Part shown: positions 9,904-19,348 of the stretch, piece by piece
Layout: each line of letters starts with the position of its first letter
Position numbering within the stretch: the first letter of the stretch is position 1
Source of the DNA: Cytophagaceae bacterium
GTDB lineage: Bacteria > Bacteroidota > Bacteroidia > Cytophagales > Spirosomataceae
Direction of reading: 5' to 3'
NCBI GenBank assembly: GCA_027491195.1
Contig: JAIXWQ010000005.1
Coordinates: 1-64,000 of the forward strand
Length of the DNA stretch: 64,000 nucleotides
The notes under the pieces: model-generated
Databases searched by the model: none
What the model was told of the DNA's origin: nothing
The model's input: the letters and a program-made list of their open reading frames with translations, nothing else
Program-made: the position numbers and the translations under genes

Positions 9904-12393
9904 ATGGCAAAAAATTTAGTCATCGTCGAGTCTCCAGCGAAAGCGAAGACCATAGAAGGGTATTTGGGAAAGGATTTCGTGGTGAAGTCTTCTTTTGGTC
10001 ACGTACGAGATTTGCCTCTTAAAGGGGATAAAGCGATTGATGTGAATAATGACTTCGCTCCTACTTATGTAGTTTCAGCGGATAAGACCAAAGTTATTTC
10101 TGAGTTAAAAAGTTTAGCGAAATCATCTGAGGAAGTTTGGTTAGCAACGGACGACGACCGCGAGGGAGAAGCGATTTCATGGCACTTGAAAGAGGCTTTG
10201 GGATTAAAGGATAATGCAAAGCGGATTGTTTTTCGAGAAATTACGAAACCAGCTATTTTACAGGCCATTACTCAGCCGCGTACTATCGATATGGATTTAG
10301 TGAATGCGCAGCAGGCACGCCGTATTATGGACCGTTTGATTGGTTTTGAATTGTCTCCGGTGCTTTGGTCTAAAGTACAGAAAGGCTTATCTGCTGGTCG
10401 TGTTCAATCAGTGGCTGTTCGTTTAATTGTAGAACGTGAGCGGGAAATTGAGAATCACGAATCGATTGCTACGTTTAAGGTTGTGGCTCATTTTGATCTT
10501 CCAGGTAAGAAAGTGTTAAAGGCAGAATTGTCGAAGGCTTTTGCCAAAGAGAATGACGCCTTAGACTTCCTTAAAAAGTGTGTAGGCGCTGCATTTAGCA
10601 TCAAGAGTTTAGAGACGAAGCCAGCGAAAAAGTCCCCTGCTCCCCCATTTACGACGTCTACTTTACAGCAAGAGGCTTCGCGTAAATTAGGTTTTGCGGT
10701 GGCAACGACCATGTCAGTGGCGCAAAAACTATATGAATCAGGACGTATCACTTATATGCGTACCGATTCGACAATGTTATCACAAGAAGCGCGAGATAAA
10801 GCGAAGGCGGAAATCGAATCAGCTTATGGGGCAAAATTCCATTACAGCCGTCAGTTTAAAACCAAATCAGAAAGTGCTCAAGAGGCTCACGAAGCCATCC
10901 GTCCGACGGATTTTGCGAATCACAGTATTACAGGTGATGCGCGTGAGAAGCGTTTATACGAATTAATTTGGAAGCGGGCTATTGCGTCTCAAATGGCTGA
11001 TGCCCTTATTGAGCGCACAACTGCTTTAATCGATATTTCAACGACTCCTGAGTTATTATCGGCTCAAGGAGAAGTGATTGCTTTTGAAGGTTTTTTAAAG
11101 GCCTATTTAGAGGGAAGAGATGACGAGGACGAGGATGAGAACAAAGATATGTTACCTCCATTGGCCATCGGCCAGGTACTTGCTTTAGACGAAATGAAAG
11201 CGCAAGAGCGTTTCTCTCGTGCAGCTCCGCGTTATACAGAGGCGAGTTTAGTAAAGGCTTTGGAAGAAAAAGGAATCGGTCGTCCATCGACCTATGCTCC
11301 GACCATTTCCACTATTATTAAGCGTGCTTATGTGGTAAAAGAAGATCGCCCAGGTAGAGAACGCGAGTTTCAAACATGGGTGCTCTCGAATAATGAGATT
11401 TCAGGCACAAAAGCGACAGAAACGGTAGGTACAGAGAAAGCAAAGCTCTTCCCTACGCACATCGGTACTTTAGTGACGGATTTCTTGGTAGAGAACTTTG
11501 AGAATGTGGTCGATTATACCTTCACTGCGGAGATGGAGGATGAATTTGATAACATCGCCAAAGGTAAATTAGAGTGGACGACCTTGATGAAGAACTTTTA
11601 TAAGTCGTTTCATCAGACGATTGAGGATTCTAAATCGATTAACCGCAGCACCGTAGGTGGTGGTCGTGAATTAGGAGTAGATCCTAAGACCGGACGTTTA
11701 GTTTCTGTGCGTCTCGGTAAATTTGGTCCATTTGTACAGTTAGGGGAATCTTCAGAAGAAGAGAAACCTGTTTTTGCTAACTTGACTAAGACTCAGTCGG
11801 TCAGTACATTGACTTTTGAAGAAGCTTTGGCCCTATTAGAACGCCCTAAATTACCGCGTGAATTAGGTATCCATGACGATATGCCGGTCATTATCGGAGC
11901 GGGTAAATTAGGTCCTTATATCAAATATGATGGCAAGTTTACTAGCCTTCCAGATACACATGATCCATTCACGATTGAGATGGATCAAGCCATTGCTGTG
12001 ATTGCTCAAGCCTTGAAAGATGCGGAAGCAGGTGGTCTAGGTTATTTCGAAGATTCGTTGATTGAGACAGGTAAAGGACGTTTTGGTCCTTATGTGAAGC
12101 ACAATGGAAAGTATTATTCTCTAGCTAAAACAGATAATTTAGCGACAATTGATCAAGCGCGTGCCATTGAATTAATCGAGGCGAAGCGTAAAGTAGAAGC
12201 GAATAAATTCATAAAAGAATTTGCTGAAAATGAGTCGGTAAAAGTCGTTAACGGCATGTATGGTCCTTATATCCAAATTGGGAAACGGAATGTGAAGATT
12301 CCCAAAGGAACGGAACCAGCAGATTTAACATTAGAGGACTGCTTAGCTTTAGGCGATGCGGCTCCTGCCCCTAAGAAAGCACGTAAAAAATAA
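9904..12393 (+). CDS. topA: DNA topoisomerase I
   Basis: Type IA topoisomerase that relaxes negative supercoils. The Toprim domain at the N-terminus shows E10 (VESPAKAKT) and the acidic triad D83, D85, E87 (TDDDREGE). The catalytic tyrosine is Y284 in [10 protein letters not shown]. The 829 residues end with at least four copies of a glycine/aromatic module of the type GRFGPYVK...GKYYSL between about 590 and 810 (topoisomerase C-terminal repeats) and a basic tail. There are no tetracysteine zinc fingers like those in the E. coli enzyme; only scattered single cysteines occur. folD begins 4 bases after its stop codon, so both are co-transcribed. Confidence 0.98.
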   Translation: MAKNLVIVESPAKAKTIEGYLGKDFVVKSSFGHVRDLPLKGDKAIDVNNDFAPTYVVSADKTKVISELKSLAKSSEEVWLATDDDREGEAISWHLKEALGLKDNAKRIVFREITKPAILQAITQPRTIDMDLVNAQQARRIMDRLIGFELSPVLWSKVQKGLSAGRVQSVAVRLIVEREREIENHESIATFKVVAHFDLPGKKVLKAELSKAFAKENDALDFLKKCVGAAFSIKSLETKPAKKSPAPPFTTSTLQQEASRKLGFAVATTMSVAQKLYESGRITYMRTDSTMLSQEARDKAKAEIESAYGAKFHYSRQFKTKSESAQEAHEAIRPTDFANHSITGDAREKRLYELIWKRAIASQMADALIERTTALIDISTTPELLSAQGEVIAFEGFLKAYLEGRDDEDEDENKDMLPPLAIGQVLALDEMKAQERFSRAAPRYTEASLVKALEEKGIGRPSTYAPTISTIIKRAYVVKEDRPGREREFQTWVLSNNEISGTKATETVGTEKAKLFPTHIGTLVTDFLVENFENVVDYTFTAEMEDEFDNIAKGKLEWTTLMKNFYKSFHQTIEDSKSINRSTVGGGRELGVDPKTGRLVSVRLGKFGPFVQLGESSEEEKPVFANLTKTQSVSTLTFEEALALLERPKLPRELGIHDDMPVIIGAGKLGPYIKYDGKFTSLPDTHDPFTIEMDQAIAVIAQALKDAEAGGLGYFEDSLIETGKGRFGPYVKHNGKYYSLAKTDNLATIDQARAIELIEAKRKVEANKFIKEFAENESVKVVNGMYGPYIQIGKRNVKIPKGTEPADLTLEDCLALGDAAPAPKKARKK

Positions 12394-12397
12394 GATT

Positions 12398-13288
12398 ATG
12401 AGTCAGATTATTGATGGCAAGATGGTAGCCGAAACGATGAAAATCGCCATTGGTGAAGAAGTAAAACAGATGATAGCTGCCGGACAAAAAGTCCCGCATT
12501 TAGTGGCTATTCTAGTAGGTAATAATGGTGCTTCAGAGACCTATGTAGCGAATAAAGTGAAATCCTGTGAGGAATTAGGTTTTGCCTCTACCTTGTTGCG
12601 TTTTGACCCATCTATTTCTGAGGCTGATTTACTAGCTGAGGTTCAAAAGGTGAACGATAATCCTGATATGGATGGTTTAATCGTTCAATTACCCCTTCCT
12701 GCGCACATTAATCCGGACAAAGTGATGGAGACGATTCATCCTTCGAAAGATGTAGATGGTTTCCACCCGATCAACATTGGTCGTATGGCGAAAGGTTTAC
12801 CGGCTTATATTTCAGCTACACCTCAAGGGGTATTGGATTTATTAGCCTACTATAAAATCGAAACTGCCGGAAAGCATTGTGTGGTCGTAGGTCGTTCCCA
12901 AATCGTGGGTTTACCGATGTCCATCTTAATGCAACGTAATCACCCGGTGGGTAATTGCACCGTGACATTAACTCACTCGAGAACACCTAATTTAGAAGAG
13001 ATTTGTGCTCAAGGAGATATCGTAGTCGCAGCCCTAGGAAAACCAGAGTTTATCAAAGCAGCACACATTAAACCGGGTGCTGTCGTTATCGACGTGGGTT
13101 TAACACGCGTGGAAGACGCAACTAAGAAGTCAGGATTTGCCTTAAAAGGCGATGTGGACTTTAACGATGTGGCTCCTAAATGTTCTTATATCACACCAGT
13201 TCCTAAAGGCGTAGGTCCTATGACCATCGTTTCTTTAATGAAAAATACGCTCTTAGCTGCTAAGGGTGTGATTTATCCGAAAAATTAA
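12398..13288 (+). CDS. folD: bifunctional methylenetetrahydrofolate dehydrogenase/methenyltetrahydrofolate cyclohydrolase
   Basis: Interconverts 5,10-methylene-THF and 10-formyl-THF with NADP, supplying one-carbon units. The 296-residue protein shows the catalytic [13 protein letters not shown] segment with its lysine near residue 57, the [12 protein letters not shown] motif and the nucleotide-binding [11 protein letters not shown] motif. I start it at ATG 12398 (MSQIIDGK), four bases after the topA stop; the frame extends upstream into topA but those residues are not part of FolD. The stop overlaps by four bases the stop of the convergent methyltransferase gene. Confidence 0.97.
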   Translation: MSQIIDGKMVAETMKIAIGEEVKQMIAAGQKVPHLVAILVGNNGASETYVANKVKSCEELGFASTLLRFDPSISEADLLAEVQKVNDNPDMDGLIVQLPLPAHINPDKVMETIHPSKDVDGFHPINIGRMAKGLPAYISATPQGVLDLLAYYKIETAGKHCVVVGRSQIVGLPMSILMQRNHPVGNCTVTLTHSRTPNLEEICAQGDIVVAALGKPEFIKAAHIKPGAVVIDVGLTRVEDATKKSGFALKGDVDFNDVAPKCSYITPVPKGVGPMTIVSLMKNTLLAAKGVIYPKN

Positions 13289-14190
13289 GACTGATATAGA
13301 TAGCGATAAAAGACTCCTAATGGGAGTTTTTTATCGTATTCATCGTTCAAATAGATTTCTCCCGATTCTGCCTTTTCTGGCACATTGAAGATTCCTTTAA
13401 TTAAGTTTTCAACCACCAACGTGGAGAATCCTAGCGAATACACATTCGTTAATAAAATATGTTCTTTCGGATCCAGAATCTCTTTAACGGAACGTAACAT
13501 ATCGTCAATCTGCTCTTCTAAGACCCATTTTTCGCCTTCTGGGCCACGTCCATAGGCTGGAGGATCCAGTAGAATACCTTGGTAAAAATTGCCGCGTCTA
13601 GCTTCGCGTTTCACGAATTTCAATGCATCCTCTGCCATCCAACGGATATTGTCAAGCTTAGAAACTTCCATATTCTCTCTCGCCCAGGATAAAACGGGTT
13701 TCACAGAGTCCACGTGAGTTACATCTGCACCTACTTGTTTGCAGGCTAAACTGGCTCCGCCCGTGTAGGCGAATAGGTTCAGAATTTTGGGTTTAGGTGT
13801 TTTTAACAAGGGGATGTTTTTTGCCAAAAACTCCCAATTAGACGCTTGCTCCGGGAAAATACCTACGTGCTTGAAGGATGACAAGGATATTTTAAAATTC
13901 AGATCTAATGCTTCTGATTTATAGGGCATAAACCATTTATCGGGCACCCCTTTCTTTACTTCCCAAACTCCACGCTCAGAACTACCTTTTTCTTTCTTGA
14001 AATAAGCGTTTGCTTTAGAAGCCCAAAATTCCTCAGACAAAGTTTTCTGCCATACCGCCTGTGGTTCTGGACGACGCACGACGAATGCGCCAAACTGCTC
14101 GAGTTTTTCAAATCCACCAGAATCGATTAATTCATAATTTTTACCCCAGAATTCGGGTGTCTCAATGGCAATGGAAGCTAAATTTTTCAA
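13285..14190 (-). CDS. class I SAM-dependent methyltransferase, RlmI/RlmK-like
   Basis: Probable RNA (perhaps 23S rRNA) methyltransferase of the COG1092 type; the substrate is not certain. Visible are the SAM-binding [12 protein letters not shown] motif near residue 138, the acidic VTHVDSV strand that follows, and the DPPAYGRG motif near residue 212, typical of enzymes that modify nucleic-acid bases. The start is TTG at 14190: the TAG ending the upstream gene lies in frame only one codon before it, and no ATG is available before the conserved region. It is the last gene of a minus-strand run that begins with the DUF2452 gene, and it converges on folD with a four-base overlap. Confidence 0.85.
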   Translation of the reverse strand: MKNLASIAIETPEFWGKNYELIDSGGFEKLEQFGAFVVRRPEPQAVWQKTLSEEFWASKANAYFKKEKGSSERGVWEVKKGVPDKWFMPYKSEALDLNFKISLSSFKHVGIFPEQASNWEFLAKNIPLLKTPKPKILNLFAYTGGASLACKQVGADVTHVDSVKPVLSWARENMEVSKLDNIRWMAEDALKFVKREARRGNFYQGILLDPPAYGRGPEGEKWVLEEQIDDMLRSVKEILDPKEHILLTNVYSLGFSTLVVENLIKGIFNVPEKAESGEIYLNDEYDKKLPLGVFYRYLYQS

Positions 14191-14193
14191 ATG

Positions 14194-15798
14194 CTAGGGG
14201 TTCAATGGAATTTTAGTCAGGAAATACACGGAGCGTCTTCCTTCCTCTGAATTATTAATGGTCTGATTTCCAGACGCTAAGAAATGGTTGCTAAACCAAT
14301 AGTTTAAATCTGATTTCTCTTGACGGCGAATTCGATCTCCCTCATTGTCGGTGCTCAATTCTTGGACTTTCTCGTCTCCAGATTGGCCTTCTGCCGTGAT
14401 GTACTTAGAAATGATGCTGTTGCCTCTTTGGTAGGATAAGGTTAATACATCGCCCTGAAGGGAAGTCTTAATCTTCTGGATTAATTTATCCTCTTTTATG
14501 TTATTCAAATCAATCGAGTGATCCCACACTAAATTTCCTTTTTCATCTAACTCCGCGATTACCGCATGCGTGTAAATCCAACCATCGAACTGCTGAGAGT
14601 TACTAAAGGAATTAAAACCTCGATACCCCCAGGGGCTGTAGTAACTAGAGAATGGAGAGTATAGGCCATAATTCCCATAGCCCCATCGGTAGGGATTGTA
14701 CAGCATATTCCAAGGCGAATAAAGACCTCCGGCTAACATACCCATGGTACCCCCAAATGGAGAATTGTTTATGTACTTATAATCTGGATAGAAGGCTTCA
14801 GCAACTACGATGTAATGATCCCCTTTCTTCCTGATTTCATGCATTAACAGGCGATAGTCTAACCGAAGTTCCTCCCCTTTTTCTTCTTTGCTTTTAATCT
14901 TTTTCTCCTGTTTAGATTTCTGTTTTTCGCCTAAAAAATTGAAAAAATTGTCGAATTGAGTGAAGCTATGGAATTTAGAATCCTGTAATTCTCCATCTAA
15001 ATAAGAGCTGAAGTACAATCCTTGTGAGCTAGGACCTTTGGATGAACCGATCGTGTTTTTATGTCCATAGGTGCCCACAACAACTTGTAACGAATCGTTT
15101 AATTGAGTGGATTTTGCATTCATTTGAGCGTATTGCTCTGTGGGATTCATACTGATTTGCCCTAATTGATTTCCATCCTCATCAAATGATTTAAGTAGCA
15201 ATTGGTAGTTTTTTGCCTTCTTTCCTACCGAATAAACGACGTTTATCTGTTGATGAATCGTGTCTAAATCCATTGATTGAATTTCAGCTTGACCATTTAC
15301 TACGGCTGGCAGGATGCGGGTTCTTTTTTCGGCTAAATTCGTAAATAAAATAACGGGTGTGTTATTTACGACTCCTCCGATGAATAGCGATTGGTTGAGT
15401 GCTTTAAAATTCGAAATCTCCATTTTCTCTACAGAGAAGATTTGGAATTTTTCTATCTTTCCATCTTGTGGATTCACCCGAACGATGTAGTAATTATTGC
15501 TTTTAAAGCGGCTAAATAACAGATGTAATCGACTGCCATCGTAACAATGCGTCACATAATCTAAATTACCATCTACGGATCCTTGATTCGACCAAACTTG
15601 TTCTAAATTCGTATCGAATTTTCGAAGAAGGAATTCTGTTTTACCCACATGGGTTAATACGATGACTCCCTTTTCGCCGAGTGGTATCGAAAAAGATTCT
15701 AATTGCCCTGATTGTGGAATTTCAATTCGCTTCGTTTCTTGTGCGAAAGAAGTTAATGTACACATGGCAAATAGAATGACTAGGCGGATCGATTTCAT
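14194..15798 (-). CDS. secreted protein of unknown function with a Tyr/Gly/Pro-rich segment
   Basis: I do not recognise a family. The 534-residue protein starts at ATG 15798 (MKSIRLVILF) with a signal peptide ending in SFAQ; the frame is open upstream but only as antisense-of-frame sequence inside the EVE gene. The body looks like a repeat-rich beta protein (RKFDTNLEQVW, RVNPQDGKIEKF, DEDGNQLGQI), propeller-like in character. A highly charged Lys/Glu stretch (KQEKKIKSKEEK, about residue 305) is followed at about residues 350-400 by a low-complexity segment with repeated YSPW/YNPY/GYGNYG motifs. It sits between the EVE gene and the methyltransferase with gaps of 2 and 3 bases. Probably periplasmic or surface-exposed. 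Confidence 0.6.
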   Translation of the reverse strand: MKSIRLVILFAMCTLTSFAQETKRIEIPQSGQLESFSIPLGEKGVIVLTHVGKTEFLLRKFDTNLEQVWSNQGSVDGNLDYVTHCYDGSRLHLLFSRFKSNNYYIVRVNPQDGKIEKFQIFSVEKMEISNFKALNQSLFIGGVVNNTPVILFTNLAEKRTRILPAVVNGQAEIQSMDLDTIHQQINVVYSVGKKAKNYQLLLKSFDEDGNQLGQISMNPTEQYAQMNAKSTQLNDSLQVVVGTYGHKNTIGSSKGPSSQGLYFSSYLDGELQDSKFHSFTQFDNFFNFLGEKQKSKQEKKIKSKEEKGEELRLDYRLLMHEIRKKGDHYIVVAEAFYPDYKYINNSPFGGTMGMLAGGLYSPWNMLYNPYRWGYGNYGLYSPFSSYYSPWGYRGFNSFSNSQQFDGWIYTHAVIAELDEKGNLVWDHSIDLNNIKEDKLIQKIKTSLQGDVLTLSYQRGNSIISKYITAEGQSGDEKVQELSTDNEGDRIRRQEKSDLNYWFSNHFLASGNQTINNSEEGRRSVYFLTKIPLNP

Positions 15799-15800
15799 AT

Positions 15801-16205
15801 TTATTCTGCTAGGCTTAAAATAATATCGAATTCTGCTTTTGCAACGGGTGTAACGGACAAACGGGATTGTTTTATCAAGGCTAAACTCGATAAACGATCG
15901 TCTGCCTTCATCGCTTTTAAAGTCACCGTTTTTGCGAATTTCTTCACAGGAATCAGTTCCACCACCACCCATCGCGGATCCTCCGTCGTCGGATCGGGAT
16001 AGTGTTCTTTGCTTACTTCGGCAAGGCCTATAACCTCCATCCCTTCATTTGAATGGTAAAAAAAGACCCAATCTCCTTTTTTCATCGCCATCATATTATT
16101 CCGAGCCTGGTAATTTCGTACCCCATCCCAAACAGATTTCCCCTCTTTAACGAAATCATCCCAAGAATATTTGAATGGTTCTGATTTTACTAACCAATAA
16201 TTCAT
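15801..16205 (-). CDS. EVE domain protein
   Basis: Small 134-residue protein that is essentially one EVE domain, related to human thymocyte nuclear protein 1. It opens with NYWLVKSEP, carries the WDGVRNYQARN signature near residue 26, and has KKGDWVFFYHSN, the strand lining the nucleotide pocket. EVE domains belong to the PUA-like fold and bind modified bases in DNA or RNA; the ligand here is unknown. It starts at ATG 16205, three bases after the menB stop, and the next gene's ATG follows after two bases, so it is translated from a tight minus-strand operon. Housekeeping-type EVE protein rather than part of a restriction system, judging by the neighbours. Confidence 0.9.
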   Translation of the reverse strand: MNYWLVKSEPFKYSWDDFVKEGKSVWDGVRNYQARNNMMAMKKGDWVFFYHSNEGMEVIGLAEVSKEHYPDPTTEDPRWVVVELIPVKKFAKTVTLKAMKADDRLSSLALIKQSRLSVTPVAKAEFDIILSLAE

Positions 16206-16207
16206 GA

Positions 16208-17032
16208 TTATGGGAATTTAGGGAATTTAGAGAAGTCAGGTTTACGTTTCTCAAGGAAGGCATTTTTTCCTTCTTTGGCCTCATCTGATAAATAATATAG
16301 AAGCGTTGCATTTCCTGCTAATTCTTGAATACCTGCTTGTCCGTCTAATTCTGCATTAAAGGCAGATTTTAACATACGTAAAGCTAATGGGCTCTTTTCT
16401 AAAATCTTTTCACACCAAGCCACGGTCGTTTTTTCTAATTCTTCTAAAGGAACGACTTTGTTGACTAATCCCATTTGAAGTGCATCAGAAGCGTCATATT
16501 GATCACATAGGAACCAAATTTCTCTTGCCTTCTTTTGACCTACGACACGGGCTAAATAAGAAGCTCCGAATCCGCCATCAAAAGAACCGACATTAGGTCC
16601 AGTTTGCCCGAAACGTGCATTTTCAGCAGCAATAGATAAATCACAGATGACATGCAAAACGTGCCCACCACCAATAGCCCATCCAGCTACCATGGCAATC
16701 ACAGGTTTAGGAATCGTTCTGATTTGACGCTGTAAATCCAATACGTTTAAACGAGGCACGGTGTCTTTTCCCACGTAACCACCATCTCCACGTACGCTTT
16801 GATCTCCTCCAGAACAGAACGCTTTTCCACCTTCACCGGTTAAAATAATAACACCAATTCGGGTGTCTTGGCGTGCTAATTCCATCGCCTCTGACATCTC
16901 CTGCACGGTTAATGGCGTGAAGGCATTGTGTTTATGCGGTCTATTTATGGAGATTTTTGCAATCCCATTGTAGTATTGAAAAAGGATATCCTCGTAGGTC
17001 TTGATGGTTTCCCAAGGGAAAGATGAAATCAT
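16208..17032 (-). CDS. menB: 1,4-dihydroxy-2-naphthoyl-CoA synthase
   Basis: Crotonase-family enzyme that closes the second ring in menaquinone synthesis from o-succinylbenzoyl-CoA. The 274 residues have the MenB length. The oxyanion-hole segments are visible as [12 protein letters not shown] near residue 71 and [12 protein letters not shown] near residue 115, and [24 protein letters not shown] in pieces is the MenB-specific region that distinguishes it from enoyl-CoA hydratases. Its product-side partner menE is 540 bases away on the opposite strand, across the DUF2452 gene and a divergent promoter region. No other men genes are in the window. Confidence 0.96.
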   Translation of the reverse strand: MISSFPWETIKTYEDILFQYYNGIAKISINRPHKHNAFTPLTVQEMSEAMELARQDTRIGVIILTGEGGKAFCSGGDQSVRGDGGYVGKDTVPRLNVLDLQRQIRTIPKPVIAMVAGWAIGGGHVLHVICDLSIAAENARFGQTGPNVGSFDGGFGASYLARVVGQKKAREIWFLCDQYDASDALQMGLVNKVVPLEELEKTTVAWCEKILEKSPLALRMLKSAFNAELDGQAGIQELAGNATLLYYLSDEAKEGKNAFLEKRKPDFSKFPKFP

Positions 17033-17036
17033 GTGT

Positions 17037-17486
17037 TTAATCGTTTTTTTCGTTGTATTCTACCTCCCAGGTATGGTCGGCTAATAATTTTACTTTGGCT
17101 AAATAACGGCTATATTTAAAAGAACGGCCCCATTCTTCTGGTGCCACTAAGGACATCAAGTCAGAACCATCTTCTTTTTCGTATAAATAATAAGTCTCGC
17201 TGATGATAGGTTCGAATCCCATGGCTGCGTCATAAATACGCTCGGAAATTTCTTTTCTGTCTGCTAATAATTTAGCCTGACGAGCTAGAACCTCCATTTG
17301 TTCGTATAATTGGTTCATTTGTCGATCCGTCTGCTGGCGCATGGCTAAAACAGAACGTCCTTTTACTTTACCCATATCATCGGGTTTGATGACAGCTCCT
17401 CCAGCCGTATGTGCGTACGGTAATAGGCCGGGATTTTCGGCTACTTTGTCTGGATTAATGGGATTTAAGAAAGGGTCTTGAGACAT
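17037..17486 (-). CDS. DUF2452 family protein
   Basis: A 149-residue cytoplasmic protein of a conserved but uncharacterised family. It opens with [16 protein letters not shown] and [16 protein letters not shown], a pattern I associate with DUF2452, then has a Gln-rich amphipathic helix (residues 50-85, likely coiled) and an aromatic-rich C-terminal part with [13 protein letters not shown]. It is the first gene of the minus-strand run DUF2452-menB-EVE-unknown-methyltransferase and faces menE divergently. The menB linkage hints at some tie to quinone or respiratory metabolism, but that is inference only. Confidence 0.75.
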   Translation of the reverse strand: MSQDPFLNPINPDKVAENPGLLPYAHTAGGAVIKPDDMGKVKGRSVLAMRQQTDRQMNQLYEQMEVLARQAKLLADRKEISERIYDAAMGFEPIISETYYLYEKEDGSDLMSLVAPEEWGRSFKYSRYLAKVKLLADHTWEVEYNEKND

Positions 17487-17544
17487 AATGGGTTGGGCTT
17501 AACGATTACCCTTTATTAACTTACGAAATTAGATAATGTTTGGT

Positions 17545-17552
17545 TAATTTTG
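17545..17552 (+). promoter_or_regulatory. -7 box upstream of menE
   Basis: TAATTTTG matches TAnnTTTG and lies 18 bases before the ATG at 17571, implying a very short leader. No clear -33 box. Confidence 0.5.
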
Positions 17553-17570
17553 GAAAGAATCTGTGATTAT

Positions 17571-18587
17571 ATGCGCATCCTGCCCTCTCTTTTATCAGAA
17601 TTACCTCCAGCTGAATCGGAATTCGAACATCTCGTGTTCGATTTTTGTCAGTTATGGCGTTCAGGGGCGAAATCGTTCTTATTTCATTCATCAGGTTCAA
17701 CCGGAGATCCGAAACCGATTCAACTTTCGCGAGAGCAGCTCTATTCTTCTGCAAAAATGACGGGTGAATGGCTTCATTTGGAAAAAGGGGATGTCGCTTT
17801 ATTATCTCTTTCTCCCTCTTACATTGCGGGTGCGATGGTTTTAGTTCGTGCTTTGGTGCATGATTTATCGCTTATTTTAGTGGAGCCCTGCCAAAACCCG
17901 CTTCTTCAAATTCCTCCCACTCCTATTCATCTCGCTTCTTTTGTACCTACGCAATGGACGACAATCCTAGATTCTGATGTAGACTTGAATTTGTATTTTA
18001 TGGAGGCCAAAGGTATTTTATTAGGTGGAGCTTCCGTCCCAGATTCTCTGAGAAGGGATTTCGGTTTTCCAGTATATGAAACTTATGGAATGACCGAAAC
18101 CGTTTCACATATCGCGTATAGAACTTGGAATCAACCTGAATTTAAAATCTTACCAGGAGTTCAAATCGCACAGAATGAGGAGAATTGCCTATTAATTTGT
18201 GCGCCGATGACGGAGAACCGCTGGATTGAGACGCGTGATGTGGTGGAAATTATAGAACCGGGGCATTTTAAGTTATCAGGTCGTTTAGATCGAATCATTA
18301 ATTCAGGTGGATTAAAGATTCAACCGGAGAGAATAGAAGAAGTATATCGATCCGTAATTGACGCTCCCCTATTTGTTACTGGGATTCCAGATGAGTTTTG
18401 GGGCCAAAAGGTGGTCTTGTTTATCGAAGCATCTCAAATGCCTCTTTATAATGAGGAAACGGTTCAAGAACGCTTGAATTCTTACGAAGTCCCCAAACAG
18501 GTGGTTTGTCTCCCCTCTTTTATAAAAACCCCGAGTGCTAAAATTGATACGTTGAAAACCGTAGCTTTGTATCTTAATTCCATTTAA
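17571..18587 (+). CDS. menE: o-succinylbenzoate-CoA ligase-like AMP-forming enzyme
   Basis: ANL-superfamily adenylating enzyme, short at 338 residues as in other Bacteroidota MenE proteins. The P-loop-like FHSSGSTGDPKPI motif lies near residue 45, the ATP/acid-binding YGMTET near residue 173, the hinge/C-terminal RLDRIINSGGLKI near residue 241 and the adenylation lysine in SAKIDTL near the end. I use ATG 17571 (MRILPSLL); a TTG 21 bases upstream overlaps the -7 box and is unlikely. It makes the substrate of MenB, which is divergent nearby, so the menaquinone assignment is by motif and context. The next ATG abuts its stop codon. Confidence 0.88.
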   Translation: MRILPSLLSELPPAESEFEHLVFDFCQLWRSGAKSFLFHSSGSTGDPKPIQLSREQLYSSAKMTGEWLHLEKGDVALLSLSPSYIAGAMVLVRALVHDLSLILVEPCQNPLLQIPPTPIHLASFVPTQWTTILDSDVDLNLYFMEAKGILLGGASVPDSLRRDFGFPVYETYGMTETVSHIAYRTWNQPEFKILPGVQIAQNEENCLLICAPMTENRWIETRDVVEIIEPGHFKLSGRLDRIINSGGLKIQPERIEEVYRSVIDAPLFVTGIPDEFWGQKVVLFIEASQMPLYNEETVQERLNSYEVPKQVVCLPSFIKTPSAKIDTLKTVALYLNSI

Positions 18588-19346
18588 ATGAATCCGAATA
18601 AATTATCTCGCAGCTTTAAACTGTTTTACGAGTCGCCCATCAATGTGCCTGCTCCTTATCATTTAGAGGCTGTTTTTACCTTTTTACAATTTGATACATC
18701 TACCCCAGGTGTTGAGATTGAAATACAGTACATTGATCGTTCGGATTTTTCTCGAGAAGAATTAATTGCGGATGGTTTAGTGCCAGATGACCAATGGACA
18801 TACAAAGGTGAATTGCCCTTAGTTTGGCGTGATCGATTATTGCCACAGTTTCAAGAGTATGTGACAGGATCTTGTTCTCCAAAGGACCAAGAGCCCTTTA
18901 TAACCCTAGAAGCAAATGATACGACGCCTAATGTGCCCTTGTATTTAGAGCCACAGGAGACCTTGATTCAGGAGTTTATGCAGGCTATGTTTGAAATTGA
19001 TGGCCGTGAATTACCGCTTTATCTTGGATTTCAATTCAAAGATCGGGCTGGAAATTGGCGCAAGATTGAGGGAGAAATGTCATTCGCTTCCTTGAGTTTT
19101 TCTTATCTCGATAGTGAAGAAGGGCAAAAGTCGTTTTCAAATTGGGATGAATTACAGGAATTAATGAATCACGTATTTATTGCCGAATTTCAGGCGGACA
19201 AGGCCAATCAAAACTGTAAATCAGCTAGTTTAGCGGTTTACCCTGGAGATGGTTTGTGGTATGTGGCGGGTCATTCCTTACGCAAGCCGAGTGGTAACAA
19301 TTATTATTTTGACGAGTTAGAGGAAAAATTACAATTCATTTTTTAA
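18588..19346 (+). CDS. unknown protein between menE and an aldehyde dehydrogenase
   Basis: A 252-residue soluble protein I do not recognise. There is no signal peptide or membrane segment. It contains acidic and aromatic residues throughout (for example QYIDRSDFSREEL, QFKDRAGNWRKIEGE, FDELEEKLQFIF at the end) and looks like a mixed alpha/beta globular protein. Its ATG follows the menE stop without a gap and the next gene begins two bases after its stop, so it is expressed as the middle gene of an operon. No function is proposed. Confidence 0.6.
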   Translation: MNPNKLSRSFKLFYESPINVPAPYHLEAVFTFLQFDTSTPGVEIEIQYIDRSDFSREELIADGLVPDDQWTYKGELPLVWRDRLLPQFQEYVTGSCSPKDQEPFITLEANDTTPNVPLYLEPQETLIQEFMQAMFEIDGRELPLYLGFQFKDRAGNWRKIEGEMSFASLSFSYLDSEEGQKSFSNWDELQELMNHVFIAEFQADKANQNCKSASLAVYPGDGLWYVAGHSLRKPSGNNYYFDELEEKLQFIF

Positions 19347-19348
19347 CT

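Noticed and set aside
15799-15972. N-terminal extension of the secreted unknown into the EVE gene
   Set aside because: The extra 58 residues are the EVE coding sequence read in another frame; the ATG at 15798 opens a proper signal peptide.
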